A stretch of DNA of 64,000 nucleotides from Desulfobacterales bacterium (GCA_030834695.1 JAUQXK010000013.1:1-64000); one strand, 5' to 3'; counted from the first letter of the stretch, positions 1-8,816 are shown. Numbers and translations: made by a program. Notes: generated from the sequence alone by a model not told the origin.

Positions 1-1
1 C

Positions 2-2128
2 GACAAGATCATGGAACTACGCAAGAACAATGAAACCCACAAGTACCTGCTCATGCGCGGCCGTTATACCTACATGCGCGACATCATCTATGACGCCATG
101 ACCAAAATCATCGGTTCGCCCAACAACATCTCACACAGCGCGATCTGCGCCGAGGCGGAGAAGTTCGGGCCGTTTTACACTGAGGGATACTGGGACTACC
201 GGCAGTACGATGTCTTGAACACCAAATACATTCTCATCTGGGGGGCCGACCCGCTGGCCGCCAACCGGCAGGTTTCCTATTATTCAAGCGTCTGGGGCGA
301 CATCGTCGGAAAAGCGACGATCGCGGTGGTGGAGCCCCGGCTTTCGGCGACCGCCGCCAAAGCCGACGAGTGGCTGCCGATCAAACCGGGTCAGGACGGC
401 GCTCTGGCGGCAGCCATCGCCCATGTCCTGCTCACCAAAGGGATGTGGAGCAAGGAGTTCGTCGGGGATTTCAAGGAAGGCAAAAATCTTTTCGTGGCCG
501 GCCAGGAGGTTGACCCGGAAACCTTCGAAGAGAAGCACACCAACGGGATCGTCACTTTCTGGAACCTGGCACTGAAAGACAAGACACCGGAGTGGGCGGC
601 GAAAAACACAGGCCTGCCTTTGGAGCAGATCGTACGGGTGGCCACGGATTACGGGAAGGCCGGCTCTCAGTCCATGTCCTGGGTGGGCGGCGGTCCGGTC
701 ATGCAGGTGCGCGGGGCTTACGCCAGCATGATCTGCCATTGCCTGAACGGGATCACCGGCGCCTGCGACAACCTGGGTGGCACCCTGGTGAACAACAAGG
801 AATACACGGGGGGGTTTCCCAAGTGGGATGACTTCATAGATGAGGCAGCCAAGAAGGGCTCGAAGATGGCCAAGATCGACCACCGCGGCCGCAAGGATTT
901 TCCTTGCATCAACGGCGGCAAGCCGGGCTCGGCGGTCGTAACCAACCGCGCAGCGGACGGGATCCTGAAGGCCGACCCGTACGACATAAAGGTAGCCATC
1001 GCTTATATGAACAATTTCAACTTTTCCTGCACTCAGCCCGAGCGATGGAACCAAGCCCTCGCCAAGATCCCCTTTCTGGTGCACATCACCACCAACGCCT
1101 CGGAGTTCTCATGGTTCGCCGACATCCTGCTGCCGGACACCCACCATCTTTTCGAGAAGTGGGGGTGGGTGAAATCCAGCGCCAACGGGCATCGCCACGT
1201 GACCATCCAGCAGCCGGTGATCAAGCCCATGTGGGAGGCCAAGATCGATGAAACCGAAATTCCCTGGCTGATTGCCGATAAACTGGCTCAGCGAGGGTTC
1301 GACAACATGCTGCGCTATTTCAAAACGGTCAAGGACCCGGAAACCGGAAAGGAGCCGGCCAGCGAAAAGGAGTTCGCGCTTTATTGCGTCAAATTCACCA
1401 CCCAAAACTTGTGGGACCCGGCCAAGTACCAGGGCGGGGACAAGTTCAACGGCTGGGAGGAGTTCCGCAAAGCCGGCGTCTGGAACTCGGCTCCTTATCC
1501 GTACCGCAAGCGCTGGAGTGCCATGAACACCAAAACAAAAAAATTCGAGTTCTACAGCGAGACTCTGAAAGCCGCCTTGGAGGAGCATGCCCAGAAGCAC
1601 AACGCCACGGTGGACGATATCCTAGAAGTCAGCGGCTACCAGGCGCGGGGCGAGCTCGCGTTTGTGCCCCACTACGAGGAGCCGTCGATTCTCGGCGATG
1701 AAAAGGAATACCCCTTCCTGTTCGTGGACCACAAATCCCGTCTCAACCGCGAGGGACGGTCGGCCAACTGCACCTGGTACCAGGAGTTCAAGGACGTAGA
1801 CCCCGGCGATGCGGCCTGGGACGATGTCGCCAAAATCAACCCGTTGGATGCAAACAAGCTCGGCCTCAAGACAGGGGACAAGATTCGGATCACTTCTCCC
1901 AGCGGCAAGCTCGAATGCACGGTCAAACTGTGGGAGGGGGTGCGGCCGGGTACGGTTGCCAAGTGTTACGGGCAAGGGCACTGGGTGTACGGCCGGGTGG
2001 CGGCCAAGGTCTTCGGCAAAGAGCCGAGGGGCGGCAACAACAACGAGGTGATTCCGGCGGTCTATGATCGGATGAGCGGCAGCACGGTCCGCCATGCCGC
2101 CACCCGCGTCAAAATAGAGAAAATTTAG
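2..2128 (+). CDS. Molybdopterin oxidoreductase catalytic subunit, 5'-truncated
   Basis: The frame is open from the window edge, so the start and the N-terminal [4Fe-4S]/Mo-ligand region lie upstream. The visible ~708 residues show the DMSO-reductase-superfamily pattern: a cofactor-binding stretch (IWGADPLAANRQ, GGGPVMQVRGA), the LLPDTHH segment, and a C-terminal molydopterin-dinucleotide-binding domain (NPLDANKLGLKTGDKIRI). It is followed 11 bases later by a four-cluster ferredoxin, an NrfD anchor and a TorD chaperone. This is the layout of Psr/Phs/Ttr/Arr-type respiratory complexes, where this subunit reduces or oxidises a sulfur, arsenic or similar substrate. The substrate cannot be told from this fragment. 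Family confidence is high; the specific function is unknown. Confidence 0.9.
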   Translation, partial: DKIMELRKNNETHKYLLMRGRYTYMRDIIYDAMTKIIGSPNNISHSAICAEAEKFGPFYTEGYWDYRQYDVLNTKYILIWGADPLAANRQVSYYSSVWGDIVGKATIAVVEPRLSATAAKADEWLPIKPGQDGALAAAIAHVLLTKGMWSKEFVGDFKEGKNLFVAGQEVDPETFEEKHTNGIVTFWNLALKDKTPEWAAKNTGLPLEQIVRVATDYGKAGSQSMSWVGGGPVMQVRGAYASMICHCLNGITGACDNLGGTLVNNKEYTGGFPKWDDFIDEAAKKGSKMAKIDHRGRKDFPCINGGKPGSAVVTNRAADGILKADPYDIKVAIAYMNNFNFSCTQPERWNQALAKIPFLVHITTNASEFSWFADILLPDTHHLFEKWGWVKSSANGHRHVTIQQPVIKPMWEAKIDETEIPWLIADKLAQRGFDNMLRYFKTVKDPETGKEPASEKEFALYCVKFTTQNLWDPAKYQGGDKFNGWEEFRKAGVWNSAPYPYRKRWSAMNTKTKKFEFYSETLKAALEEHAQKHNATVDDILEVSGYQARGELAFVPHYEEPSILGDEKEYPFLFVDHKSRLNREGRSANCTWYQEFKDVDPGDAAWDDVAKINPLDANKLGLKTGDKIRITSPSGKLECTVKLWEGVRPGTVAKCYGQGHWVYGRVAAKVFGKEPRGGNNNEVIPAVYDRMSGSTVRHAATRVKIEKI

Positions 2129-2139
2129 GAGGTGAACTC

Positions 2140-2865
2140 ATGCCCAGATACGCCATGGTCATCGATCTGCAGCGCTGCGTCGGGTGCGGCGCCTGCAGCA
2201 TCGCCTGCCGCAACGAGAACAACGTGACGGAAGGCATTTACTGGTCCAACAAAATCACGGAGACCGTCGGGACTTTTCCGAACGTTCGCTACCACTACAT
2301 CCCGACCCTATGCAACCACTGCGGCAGCGCTCCCTGCGTGCGCGGCTGTCCGACGCGAGCCATGCACAAGCTCGACAACGGCATTACCATGCACGATCCC
2401 AAAAAGTGCATCGGCTGCAAGTACTGCGAGTTCAACTGCCCCTACGGGGTCATCTACTTCAACTGGGAAAAACCGCACAAGTTCTGGCGCAGCGAGGAGG
2501 CGGCCATCCCCGGCGGCACGGCATCGCCCAAAGAGCTTGTGGAGAAAGTTGGAGGGCAGGCAACGCCGTATTCCAACCCGGAACGAACCGGGACTGCCGC
2601 CACCATCCGGCCCAAGGGGATCGTTGAGAAATGCACCTTCTGCGACCACCGCGTCGCCAAAAAGCAGCTGCCTTACTGCGTGGAGGCCTGCCCGGCGAAT
2701 GCACGCGTTTTCGGGGATCTGTCGGATCCGAACAGCGAGGTGAGTGTGCTGCTCGGTAAATTCCACCCGTTCCGGCTGCGGGAGGAGATCGGGACCGAGC
2801 CCCACGTGTTTTACATCCGCGGCTACAACCCGGCCCGCTACCGGGCGACCAAGGGAGGTGTCTAA
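2140..2865 (+). CDS. Four-cluster ferredoxin subunit of molybdopterin oxidoreductase (PsrB/TtrB-like)
   Basis: A 241-residue electron-transfer subunit with Cys motifs for four [4Fe-4S] clusters: CVGCGACSIAC near residue 16, CNHCGSAPCVRGCP near 64, CIGCKYCEFNCP near 97, and CTFCDHRV with a distal CVEACP near 171-190. It should pass electrons between the catalytic subunit and the NrfD quinone-reactive anchor. The start has a strong ribosome site (GGAGG, 7 bases upstream). It abuts the downstream anchor gene with no gap, so the two are surely co-transcribed. The segment between clusters 3 and 4 is longer than in the shortest family members, as in TtrB-like proteins. No Tat signal is visible, so export would rely on the catalytic partner. 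Confidence 0.93.
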   Translation: MPRYAMVIDLQRCVGCGACSIACRNENNVTEGIYWSNKITETVGTFPNVRYHYIPTLCNHCGSAPCVRGCPTRAMHKLDNGITMHDPKKCIGCKYCEFNCPYGVIYFNWEKPHKFWRSEEAAIPGGTASPKELVEKVGGQATPYSNPERTGTAATIRPKGIVEKCTFCDHRVAKKQLPYCVEACPANARVFGDLSDPNSEVSVLLGKFHPFRLREEIGTEPHVFYIRGYNPARYRATKGGV

Positions 2866-4011
2866 ATGAACGGCAACAAGAGTCTCTATCCGATCTGGTT
2901 GGGGGTGCTCGGAATCGCCATATTGGCCGGCGCCGTCGCGGGCGCCTTCATCTTCATGCAGGGCCACATTCTTTTCAACGCCAACGACGTGCTGATCTGG
3001 ACCCTGCCCTTGGGAGTCTACATCTTCCTGGCGCTGTCGAGCTCCGGGCTGACGCTGCTGTCGGCCTTGCCGCTGGTCTTCGGCATCAAGAAGTATGAGC
3101 CCTTCGCCAAGCGGCTGGTGTTCCTGGCCATCGCGACCCTCTGCGGCGGGTTCGTTTCCATCGGCCTTGAGCTCGGGTCTATTTTTAACATGATCTACAT
3201 CATGCTCTCGCCCAACCTTTCGTCGCCGATCTGGTGGATGGGAGCCATTTACAGCGTCGAGCTGGCGGTTCTGGCGTTGAAGTTCTGGAAAATGCACACC
3301 GGCGACTACCATAGCGGCTTCAGCAAACTGTTGGGAACGGCTTCGTTCGTGCTGGCGCTGATCGCGCCGCTCATGATCGGCTCGGTGTTCGGGCTGACCG
3401 AATCGCGCGCCACCTATTTCGGCCCGGTGATGTCCATCTATTGTCTTCTGATGGCTGTCTTGAGCGGCACCGCGCTGTTCATCCTTTATAGCCTTGTCGT
3501 GGGCCGTGTCACCGGGGCGGCTTCATCCGGTGAATGCGCCGCTGTTTTGTATGACGAATTCACCTTGATTCTGACGTATGCAGCCGGAATCGTCACAGCC
3601 TTCACCCTGCTGAAAATAGTCATCGAATCATCGACCACGATTCCCGCGTTCCTGGTGTATCACAAGTTCGAACACCTCTTCGGGTCCATCGGTGTGTTCG
3701 GCACCGAGGTCATTCTCGGCCTTTTCCTGCCGTTTGTCCTCCTGCTGATCCCCTCCGTGCGGGGGACGGCCGGCGGCCGGATCCTCGCCTCGGCCCTTAT
3801 CTTCGTGGGGTCGCTGGCACGGCACATGGAAATCCTTCTGGCCGGTCAGAGCCATCCGGTCGGACCTAAAGCCGAGCAATTCCCGCAATACGTGCGATAT
3901 GTCCCAAGCGGTTGGGAATTGCTGGTGCTGGTGTTCGCGCTGGCCGTGATGCTGCTACTGTACACGCTGGGAGAACGCTATTTGAAGCTGAACGAGGCCC
4001 CCACCGGTTGA
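2866..4011 (+). CDS. nrfD: NrfD/PsrC-like membrane anchor subunit
   Basis: A 381-residue, very hydrophobic protein with roughly nine to ten membrane segments, matching the NrfD/PsrC family that anchors ferredoxin-type subunits and exchanges electrons with quinones. It begins directly after the stop of the ferredoxin gene, with GGGAGG as ribosome site. A conserved-looking acidic/aromatic segment (SSPIWWMGAIYSVELAVLALKF) lies near residue 120, in the region that lines the quinone site in family structures. Together with the two preceding genes it makes a three-subunit complex of the CISM type. Direction of electron flow cannot be inferred from the sequence. Confidence 0.92.
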   Translation: MNGNKSLYPIWLGVLGIAILAGAVAGAFIFMQGHILFNANDVLIWTLPLGVYIFLALSSSGLTLLSALPLVFGIKKYEPFAKRLVFLAIATLCGGFVSIGLELGSIFNMIYIMLSPNLSSPIWWMGAIYSVELAVLALKFWKMHTGDYHSGFSKLLGTASFVLALIAPLMIGSVFGLTESRATYFGPVMSIYCLLMAVLSGTALFILYSLVVGRVTGAASSGECAAVLYDEFTLILTYAAGIVTAFTLLKIVIESSTTIPAFLVYHKFEHLFGSIGVFGTEVILGLFLPFVLLLIPSVRGTAGGRILASALIFVGSLARHMEILLAGQSHPVGPKAEQFPQYVRYVPSGWELLVLVFALAVMLLLYTLGERYLKLNEAPTG

Positions 4012-4021
4012 TCTGGGCTGA

Positions 4022-4052
4022 GGATGCCGGCCTGGGGTGAGAGCCGGCATCC
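4022..4052 (+). other. Intercistronic hairpin between anchor and chaperone genes
   Basis: Perfect 10-base arms (GGATGCCGGC and GCCGGCATCC) separated by 11 bases lie between the nrfD stop and the torD ribosome site. There is no T-run, so it is not a standard terminator. It could stabilise the upstream mRNA and so give more complex subunits than chaperone. That role is inference. Confidence 0.6.
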
Positions 4053-4074
4053 ACCGAACGTCAAGGAGATGGCA

Positions 4075-4743
4075 ATGAAGGCGAACGAAAAACTCTCTAC
4101 CGATATAATCCGAGCGGTTGCCTACAAGCTTCTCGCCGAATGCTACTACCCCCCGGGGGAGGCGACCCGTGAGCACGTGAAGAAGTTCAGTCAAAGCATT
4201 AGGGAGCTATGCTCACCGGCCGCTGAAGCCGCCGGCCGCATGGCGGCGGCTCTGCAAGGCGATGAAGGCTTCGAAGAACTGGCCATCGATCACGCCCGAC
4301 TCTTTGTCGGTCCCTTCGCTCTTTTGGCGCCGCCCTACGGTTCGATCTACCTCGAAGGGGAGCGCCGGTTGATGGGAGACTCCACCCTGGCCGTCGGCGA
4401 GTGCTACCAGGAGGTCGGCCTGGAGGTGGCCGCGGGCTTCACCGGGACGCCGGATCATATCGCGGTCGAACTGGAATTCATGCACTTTCTGGTCGTCAAG
4501 GAACTCGATGCGCTGTCCATCGAACAGCTGGACCGTGCCCAGAATTTTCGGCAGAAACAACGGGCCTTTCTGGAAAGGCATCTCGCTGCTTGGGTGCCGG
4601 ATTTCTCCCGCAGCGTCGAGGAACAGGCGCAGACGAAGTTCTATCAGAGTCTGGCCGCGACCACGCGGATATTTATCGAGAGCGACTACGACCGGGTCCG
4701 GGGTGGAGTGCCGGCCATGATCGACGGCCGCGCATCCGTTTGA
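4075..4743 (+). CDS. TorD-family molybdoenzyme chaperone
   Basis: A 222-residue helical protein of the TorD/DmsD/NarJ chaperone family, which protects a molybdoenzyme apoprotein during cofactor insertion and export. Supporting segments are YKLLAECYYPP at the N-terminus, LFVGPFALLAPPYGSIYLEGERRLMG in the middle, and the family signature PDHIAVELEFMHFLVVKE near residue 128. The start chosen is the second ATG, 6 bases after AAGGAG; a start at 4069 or further upstream is less likely. It sits directly behind its probable client complex, the molybdopterin oxidoreductase. Confidence 0.9.
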   Translation: MKANEKLSTDIIRAVAYKLLAECYYPPGEATREHVKKFSQSIRELCSPAAEAAGRMAAALQGDEGFEELAIDHARLFVGPFALLAPPYGSIYLEGERRLMGDSTLAVGECYQEVGLEVAAGFTGTPDHIAVELEFMHFLVVKELDALSIEQLDRAQNFRQKQRAFLERHLAAWVPDFSRSVEEQAQTKFYQSLAATTRIFIESDYDRVRGGVPAMIDGRASV

Positions 4744-4773
4744 TCGCACTTTTAAACTCACAAGGAAGCGACC

Positions 4774-5484
4774 ATGAAACCGTTTCATGAGCTGCTGGAA
4801 ACATCCGCCGCCGCCCACGGCCACCTGTGCCCGGGCCAAGTGGTGGGCGTACGCATGGCGATGCTGGGCTGCCTGCTGATCGGGCTGGACGATCCGACCC
4901 GGCGCGACCAGATCAAGAAGCTGATCGTCTACGTGGAGATGGACCGATGCACGGCCGACGCCGTGGCCCACGTGACCGGAGTTAAGCTGGGGCGCCGCAG
5001 CCTGAAGTTCATGGACTACGGCATCATGGCGGCCACCTTTCTGAACTTGGAGACCGGCAAGGCCTTCCGGGTGGTTTCCACCGAAGAGGCACGCGACCTG
5101 GCGGCCGCTTATGCGCCGGAGGTGACCGGCAAGTCCCAGCAGCAGCTTACAGCCTACTGCCGCATGCCGGACAGCGTCCTGTTCAGGGTGCAGCAGGTGC
5201 GGGTGCCGATCCGACCGGTGGACCTGCCCGGCCCGACCCAGCGCAAGGTCGCCTGCAGCCGCTGCGGGCAGGTTGTCCGCGATGGCCGTGAGGTGGTCCG
5301 CGATGGCGGGTATATCTGCCGACCATGTGCGGAGAATGCTTATTTCTCAAACCCCAAAGAAATCACCTGGGCGGATATGAACTGGGCGCCGGGTGTGGTG
5401 CCCGATTTGTCGGCACCGCACGATCACGGGCATCACTTCGAAAAAACCGGCAAACGGCGCGCGGAGGTGATTGCACTGCGATAG
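4774..5484 (+). CDS. FmdE-family protein with C-terminal zinc ribbon
   Basis: A 236-residue protein. The N-terminal domain carries the FmdE signature HGHLCPG at residues 15-21 and the EMDRCTADAV segment near 55-64. Near residues 161-189 there is a four-Cys zinc ribbon (CSRC...CRPC), a common second domain in bacterial FmdE proteins. The tail is His-rich (HDHGHHF). FmdE was named after the formylmethanofuran dehydrogenase operon, but no such enzyme is seen here. In bacteria it often sits next to molybdenum enzymes and MoeA-like proteins, as here, so a role in molybdenum or tungsten cofactor delivery is a reasonable guess. The ribosome site AAGGAAG is well placed. Confidence 0.85.
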   Translation: MKPFHELLETSAAAHGHLCPGQVVGVRMAMLGCLLIGLDDPTRRDQIKKLIVYVEMDRCTADAVAHVTGVKLGRRSLKFMDYGIMAATFLNLETGKAFRVVSTEEARDLAAAYAPEVTGKSQQQLTAYCRMPDSVLFRVQQVRVPIRPVDLPGPTQRKVACSRCGQVVRDGREVVRDGGYICRPCAENAYFSNPKEITWADMNWAPGVVPDLSAPHDHGHHFEKTGKRRAEVIALR

Positions 5485-5542
5485 GGTGGACAGGCGATTA
5501 TTGGGGTCATGGCGCTCGGCGCCGCTCTATCGGCAACGAAGT

Positions 5543-5592
5543 GTGGGAGAGGCTTTCAGCCTCGATCATCGCGGCTGGAAACCCGCTCCCAC
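5543..5592. repeat. REP-like imperfect palindrome (GTGGGAG ends)
   Basis: A 50-base imperfect inverted repeat that starts GTGGGAG and ends CTCCCAC, with inner arms AGGCTTTCAGCC and GGCTGGAAACCC around a TCGATCATCG core. It resembles the GTGGGAGCGG-type REP sequences scattered through many proteobacterial genomes. Only one copy is in this window. It lies in a 309-base gap between fmdE and the MoeA-like gene that is filled mostly by repeats. Confidence 0.75.
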
Positions 5593-5647
5593 CAAAACAT
5601 GGCTGCAACGGAAATTATTACTTCGGCAATTAAATATGCCAAGATTT

Positions 5648-5733
5648 GTCATTCCGGCGAAAGCTGGAATCCAGAGCGGGAGTGGATGCCCCCGTATCGT
5701 GGTACGGGGCAGGCTTATCACGTCCGGCATGAC
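5648..5733. repeat. Short inverted-repeat element with GTCATTCCGGC ends
   Basis: An 86-base element bounded by GTCATTCCGGCG and the near-complement CGTCCGGCATGAC, with an internal hairpin CCCCGTA/TACGGGG. Its left end CATTCCGGCGAAAGCTGGAATC is nearly identical to part of the element at 43461-43603, so the two belong to one dispersed family. It probably is a small non-autonomous element or REP unit. The open frame that runs through it upstream of the MoeA-like gene is therefore not coding. Confidence 0.75.
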
Positions 5734-5793
5734 GGTATTTGCGTATTTCGCTGCCGGTCTAGTAACTTCCTTGGATTGGAAGGGACGCAAGAC

Positions 5794-6825
5794 ATGCTGA
5801 AAAAAGTCGATTTGCAGGATGCGGTGGGGACTCAGTTGGCGCACGACATCACCGAGATCCGGCCCGGAGAGTTCAAGGGGGCGGCTTTCCGCAAAGGGCA
5901 CACGGTGTGCAACGAAGACATCTGCCACCTGCAGAAACTCGGCAAGAACCACCTCTATGTCATCGACCTCGCCGAGGACGAAATCCACGAGAACGAGGCG
6001 GCCGCCATCCTGGCCGGGGCGCTAGCCGGCGAGGGAGTCGCCTGGGAGAACAACCCCAAGGAGGGCAAGATCGGGCTGAGGGCCGCCGTCGACGGATTGC
6101 TTTCCGTAAATACGGCGGCGCTGGCGGCCTTCAACATGGTGGAGGAGGTGATGTGCGCGAGCCTGCACAGCCACACCCTGGTGAAGAAAGGCAAGCTGGT
6201 GGGAGCGACGCGGGCCATCCCTCTGGTGATGAAGCGCGCGCCGGTCGAGCGTGCGGCGGCCATCGCCCGGCAGAACGGCGGGGTGCTGGCGGTGCGGCCG
6301 CTGCGCCGGGCCAAGGTTGGCATCGTTGTGACCGGCAGCGAGGTCTTCAACGGCCTGATTCAGGACCGCTTCGCGCCGATTCTGACCGAAAAGGTGAACG
6401 CACTGGGTTCTGAGGTGGCCGGGGTGAGCTTCGCGCCGGACGACGCCGACCTGATCCGGCAGGCCATCGTGGCGCATCTGGCGAACGGCTGCGATCTGAT
6501 CCTGCTGAGCGGCGGGATGAGCGTCGACCCGGACGACGTCACGCGCCAGGCCATCCAGCGGGCGGGCGCCGGGGAGATGCACTACGGGGCCTCGGCCCTG
6601 CCCGGAGCAATGTTCCTGGCGGCCTGGATCGGGGATGTGCCGCTGCTAGGTGTGCCGGGCTGCGGTCTATATCACCGGACGACTGTCTTGGACCTGGTGC
6701 TGCCGCGGATCCTGGCCGGCGAACGGATCGGAAAAAAGGAGCTCGCCTTCTTCGGCCACGGCGGTCTGTGCCAGGACTGCGCCGAGTGCGTCTTCCCGAA
6801 CTGCGCCTTCGGGAAAGGGGCTTGA
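5794..6825 (+). CDS. MoeA-like molybdopterin-binding protein with Cys-rich C-terminus
   Basis: A 343-residue protein with a MoCF/MoeA-type molybdopterin-binding domain from about residue 175 (VGIVVTGSEVFNG, LILLSGGMSVDPDD, LLGVPGCGLYH). The N-terminal half lacks the full MoeA domain set. The last 20 residues form an unusual Cys cluster, CQDCAECVFPNC followed by AFGKG, that could bind metal or an Fe-S cluster. It sits between fmdE and the Hdr-like genes, which suggests delivery or sensing of the Mo/W cofactor. I start it at ATG 5794, behind AAGGGA, because the longer frame reads through two intergenic repeats. A full-length MoeA is also encoded at 12833-14071, so the two probably have different jobs. 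Confidence 0.85.
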   Translation: MLKKVDLQDAVGTQLAHDITEIRPGEFKGAAFRKGHTVCNEDICHLQKLGKNHLYVIDLAEDEIHENEAAAILAGALAGEGVAWENNPKEGKIGLRAAVDGLLSVNTAALAAFNMVEEVMCASLHSHTLVKKGKLVGATRAIPLVMKRAPVERAAAIARQNGGVLAVRPLRRAKVGIVVTGSEVFNGLIQDRFAPILTEKVNALGSEVAGVSFAPDDADLIRQAIVAHLANGCDLILLSGGMSVDPDDVTRQAIQRAGAGEMHYGASALPGAMFLAAWIGDVPLLGVPGCGLYHRTTVLDLVLPRILAGERIGKKELAFFGHGGLCQDCAECVFPNCAFGKGA

Positions 6826-6837
6826 TTGGAACGGACG

Positions 6838-7755
6838 ATGACTTCTCACTTGAATCCAGCTATTCGCCAGCGGATCGAGCAGGCCACCGGCGCCGACAGC
6901 ACGATGTGCTGGAACTGCAGCAGCTGCGATGCGGAATGTCCGGTTGAAATCGCCACAGACCGGCTCCGCCCCCAGCGGATCGTCCGTTTTGCCAATATAG
7001 GCCTGTTCGAAGAGCTGATTGTTTCGCCCGAAATCTGGTACTGCCTCACTTGCCGGCGCTGTAACCGCGTGTGTCCGAACCTGGTCAAGCCCGAGACATT
7101 GATCCGCTACGCCCGGGCCGCTGCAATTCGCTGCGGTGCGGTGTCTTATGAAACCGCTCGCGCCTACTACGATTTATTCAGACGGTTCCAGCGGGTGCGC
7201 TGGCATGCCGTGCATCACTGCCTGCACGGCGACGATGGTCCGATCAGCGCTGCCCGGTGGCATTCCTGGCTCGACACGCCGATACCGGATTCCACGGCCA
7301 GCATCTCCTCGCAACGCTCCTTCAAAAGCAACGAGCCGTTCCGGCAAGCGGCCAAGGCAGCGGACATGTCGATGTGCTTCACCTGCGGCGAATGCAGCAG
7401 CGCCTGTCCGGTGGCCGGCGAGCGCAGCGTGTTCGACCCGCGGTTCATCTTCCGCATGGTCAATCTGGGCCTGGCCGAGGAGCTTTTGAAATTGCCTTCC
7501 CTTTGGCTTTGCGTGCAGTGCGGCCGCTGCACCGAGGTCTGTCCCCAGCGGGTCGACGGCTGCGGGATGATCGCAAGCCTCAGGGAGCTTGCCGTGCGCG
7601 AGGGCAAGGTGGAGGAGGGATTTGTGCGGCGGGTGCGGGACGCCCAAAAACAGATTTTTGCGCGACTGCTGGATGAGATCGACGAATTGCTCGGCTTGAA
7701 CGTCGGATTCGGAAATCAGGCATCCTGTCCGGTCGCCCTGGCGGAATGCGTCTGA
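6838..7755 (+). CDS. Tandem HdrC-like protein with four [4Fe-4S] motifs
   Basis: A 305-residue cytoplasmic protein with two HdrC-type ferredoxin domains in one chain. The four CxxCxxCxxxCP motifs are CWNCSSCDAECP (from C24), CLTCRRCNRVCP (about 68), CFTCGECSSACP (about 181) and CVQCGRCTEVCP (about 225). HdrC links electron donors to the HdrB disulfide-reductase subunit. The start could also be TTG 6826, which overlaps nothing and has AAAGGGG just upstream; ATG 6838 is 12 bases later in the same frame. It begins the Hdr-like cluster that ends with a second HdrC and HdrB at 11116-12530. See the finding on this cluster. Confidence 0.88.
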   Translation: MTSHLNPAIRQRIEQATGADSTMCWNCSSCDAECPVEIATDRLRPQRIVRFANIGLFEELIVSPEIWYCLTCRRCNRVCPNLVKPETLIRYARAAAIRCGAVSYETARAYYDLFRRFQRVRWHAVHHCLHGDDGPISAARWHSWLDTPIPDSTASISSQRSFKSNEPFRQAAKAADMSMCFTCGECSSACPVAGERSVFDPRFIFRMVNLGLAEELLKLPSLWLCVQCGRCTEVCPQRVDGCGMIASLRELAVREGKVEEGFVRRVRDAQKQIFARLLDEIDELLGLNVGFGNQASCPVALAECV

Positions 7756-7769
7756 TACAGGGAGGTCGA

Positions 7770-8816
7770 ATGCCGATTATCGACCGCTTTCTTTCACAAG
7801 GACGTAATTTTTTAGGGTCACGGTACCCCATTCTGTGCGGCGCCATGACCTGGATCAGCGATCCGGGGCTGGTGAGTTCGGTCTGCAACGCCGGCGGGTT
7901 CGGCCTGCTGGCCGGGGGCAACGCGCCGCCGGATATCCTGCGCAACCAAATTGCCCTGACCCGTGAATTGACCACCTGCCCGTTCGGCGTGAACGTCATT
8001 ACCCTGGCGCCCAACTACACGGAGCATTTAAACCTCGCCTGCGATCTGGAATGCGAGTACGTGGTCTTCGCCGGCGGCATCCCCAAGAAAAACGAAATTC
8101 GGCAAGTCAAGTCCTGCGGTGCGAAGACCATCTGCTTTGCGTCCACCGGGCCGCTCGCCATGAGCCTGATCGACCGCGGCGCCGACGCACTGATGCTGGA
8201 GGGCTCGGAAGCCGGCGGCCACATTGGACCGGTGGCCCTGTCCGTGCTGATTCAGCAGATCCTTTTCCAGGTCGACAAGGTTCCAGTGTTTATCGCAGGA
8301 GGGATCGCCACCGGCCGCATGATGGCGCATTTGCTGATGATGGGAGCGGCCGGAATTCAGATGGGGACCCGTTTCGTGCTTTCGGAAGAGTGCGCCGCTC
8401 ACCCAAATTTCAAGGAGGCCTTCAAGCGGGCCAAGGCCCGCGATGCTGTGGCAACCCCGCAGTTCGACAGCCGCTTGCCGGTCATCCCGGTCCGGGCCCT
8501 TAAAAACGAGGGGACCGCGGAGTTCGGGAAGCTTCAGATGGAGCTCCTGCACAAGCTGGATGAAAACATCATCACCCGCGAGGAGGCCCAGTTCGAGGTC
8601 GAACGCTTCTGGGTTGGCGCGCTACGCCGTGCGGCCGTGGACGGCGATGTGGTCAAAGGATCCCTGATGGCCGGTCAATCGGTGGGGCTGGTGAAGGAAA
8701 TCAAGCCGCTTAAAACCATCATCGAGGAGATGGTGGTTGAAGCCGAAGCAGAGATGCAGCGGCTGAAGCGGCTGTTCTCAGCGGCAGACGATGAGAGCCC
8801 CGCCGAACACATCTGA
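7770..8816 (+). CDS. Nitronate monooxygenase-like FMN oxidoreductase
   Basis: A 348-residue TIM-barrel flavoprotein of the nitronate monooxygenase/FabK family. Visible signatures are the N-terminal YPILCGAMTWISDPGLVSSV, the glycine-rich FMN segment EGSEAGGHIG and VFIAGGIATG with QMGTRFVLSEE. The family includes nitronate monooxygenases, FabK enoyl reductases and many proteins of unknown substrate in anaerobes. The start ATG is preceded by GGGAGG. An alternative start at 7746 lies inside the previous gene. Its place between iron-sulfur and flavin genes suggests it is an electron-transfer flavoprotein of the Hdr-like cluster rather than a nitroalkane detoxification enzyme. That is inference from context. 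Confidence 0.85.
   Translation: MPIIDRFLSQGRNFLGSRYPILCGAMTWISDPGLVSSVCNAGGFGLLAGGNAPPDILRNQIALTRELTTCPFGVNVITLAPNYTEHLNLACDLECEYVVFAGGIPKKNEIRQVKSCGAKTICFASTGPLAMSLIDRGADALMLEGSEAGGHIGPVALSVLIQQILFQVDKVPVFIAGGIATGRMMAHLLMMGAAGIQMGTRFVLSEECAAHPNFKEAFKRAKARDAVATPQFDSRLPVIPVRALKNEGTAEFGKLQMELLHKLDENIITREEAQFEVERFWVGALRRAAVDGDVVKGSLMAGQSVGLVKEIKPLKTIIEEMVVEAEAEMQRLKRLFSAADDESPAEHI

Noticed and set aside
5509..5793. N-terminal extension of the MoeA-like gene
   Set aside because: The extra ~95 residues are read through two palindromic repeats and have no similarity to the family.
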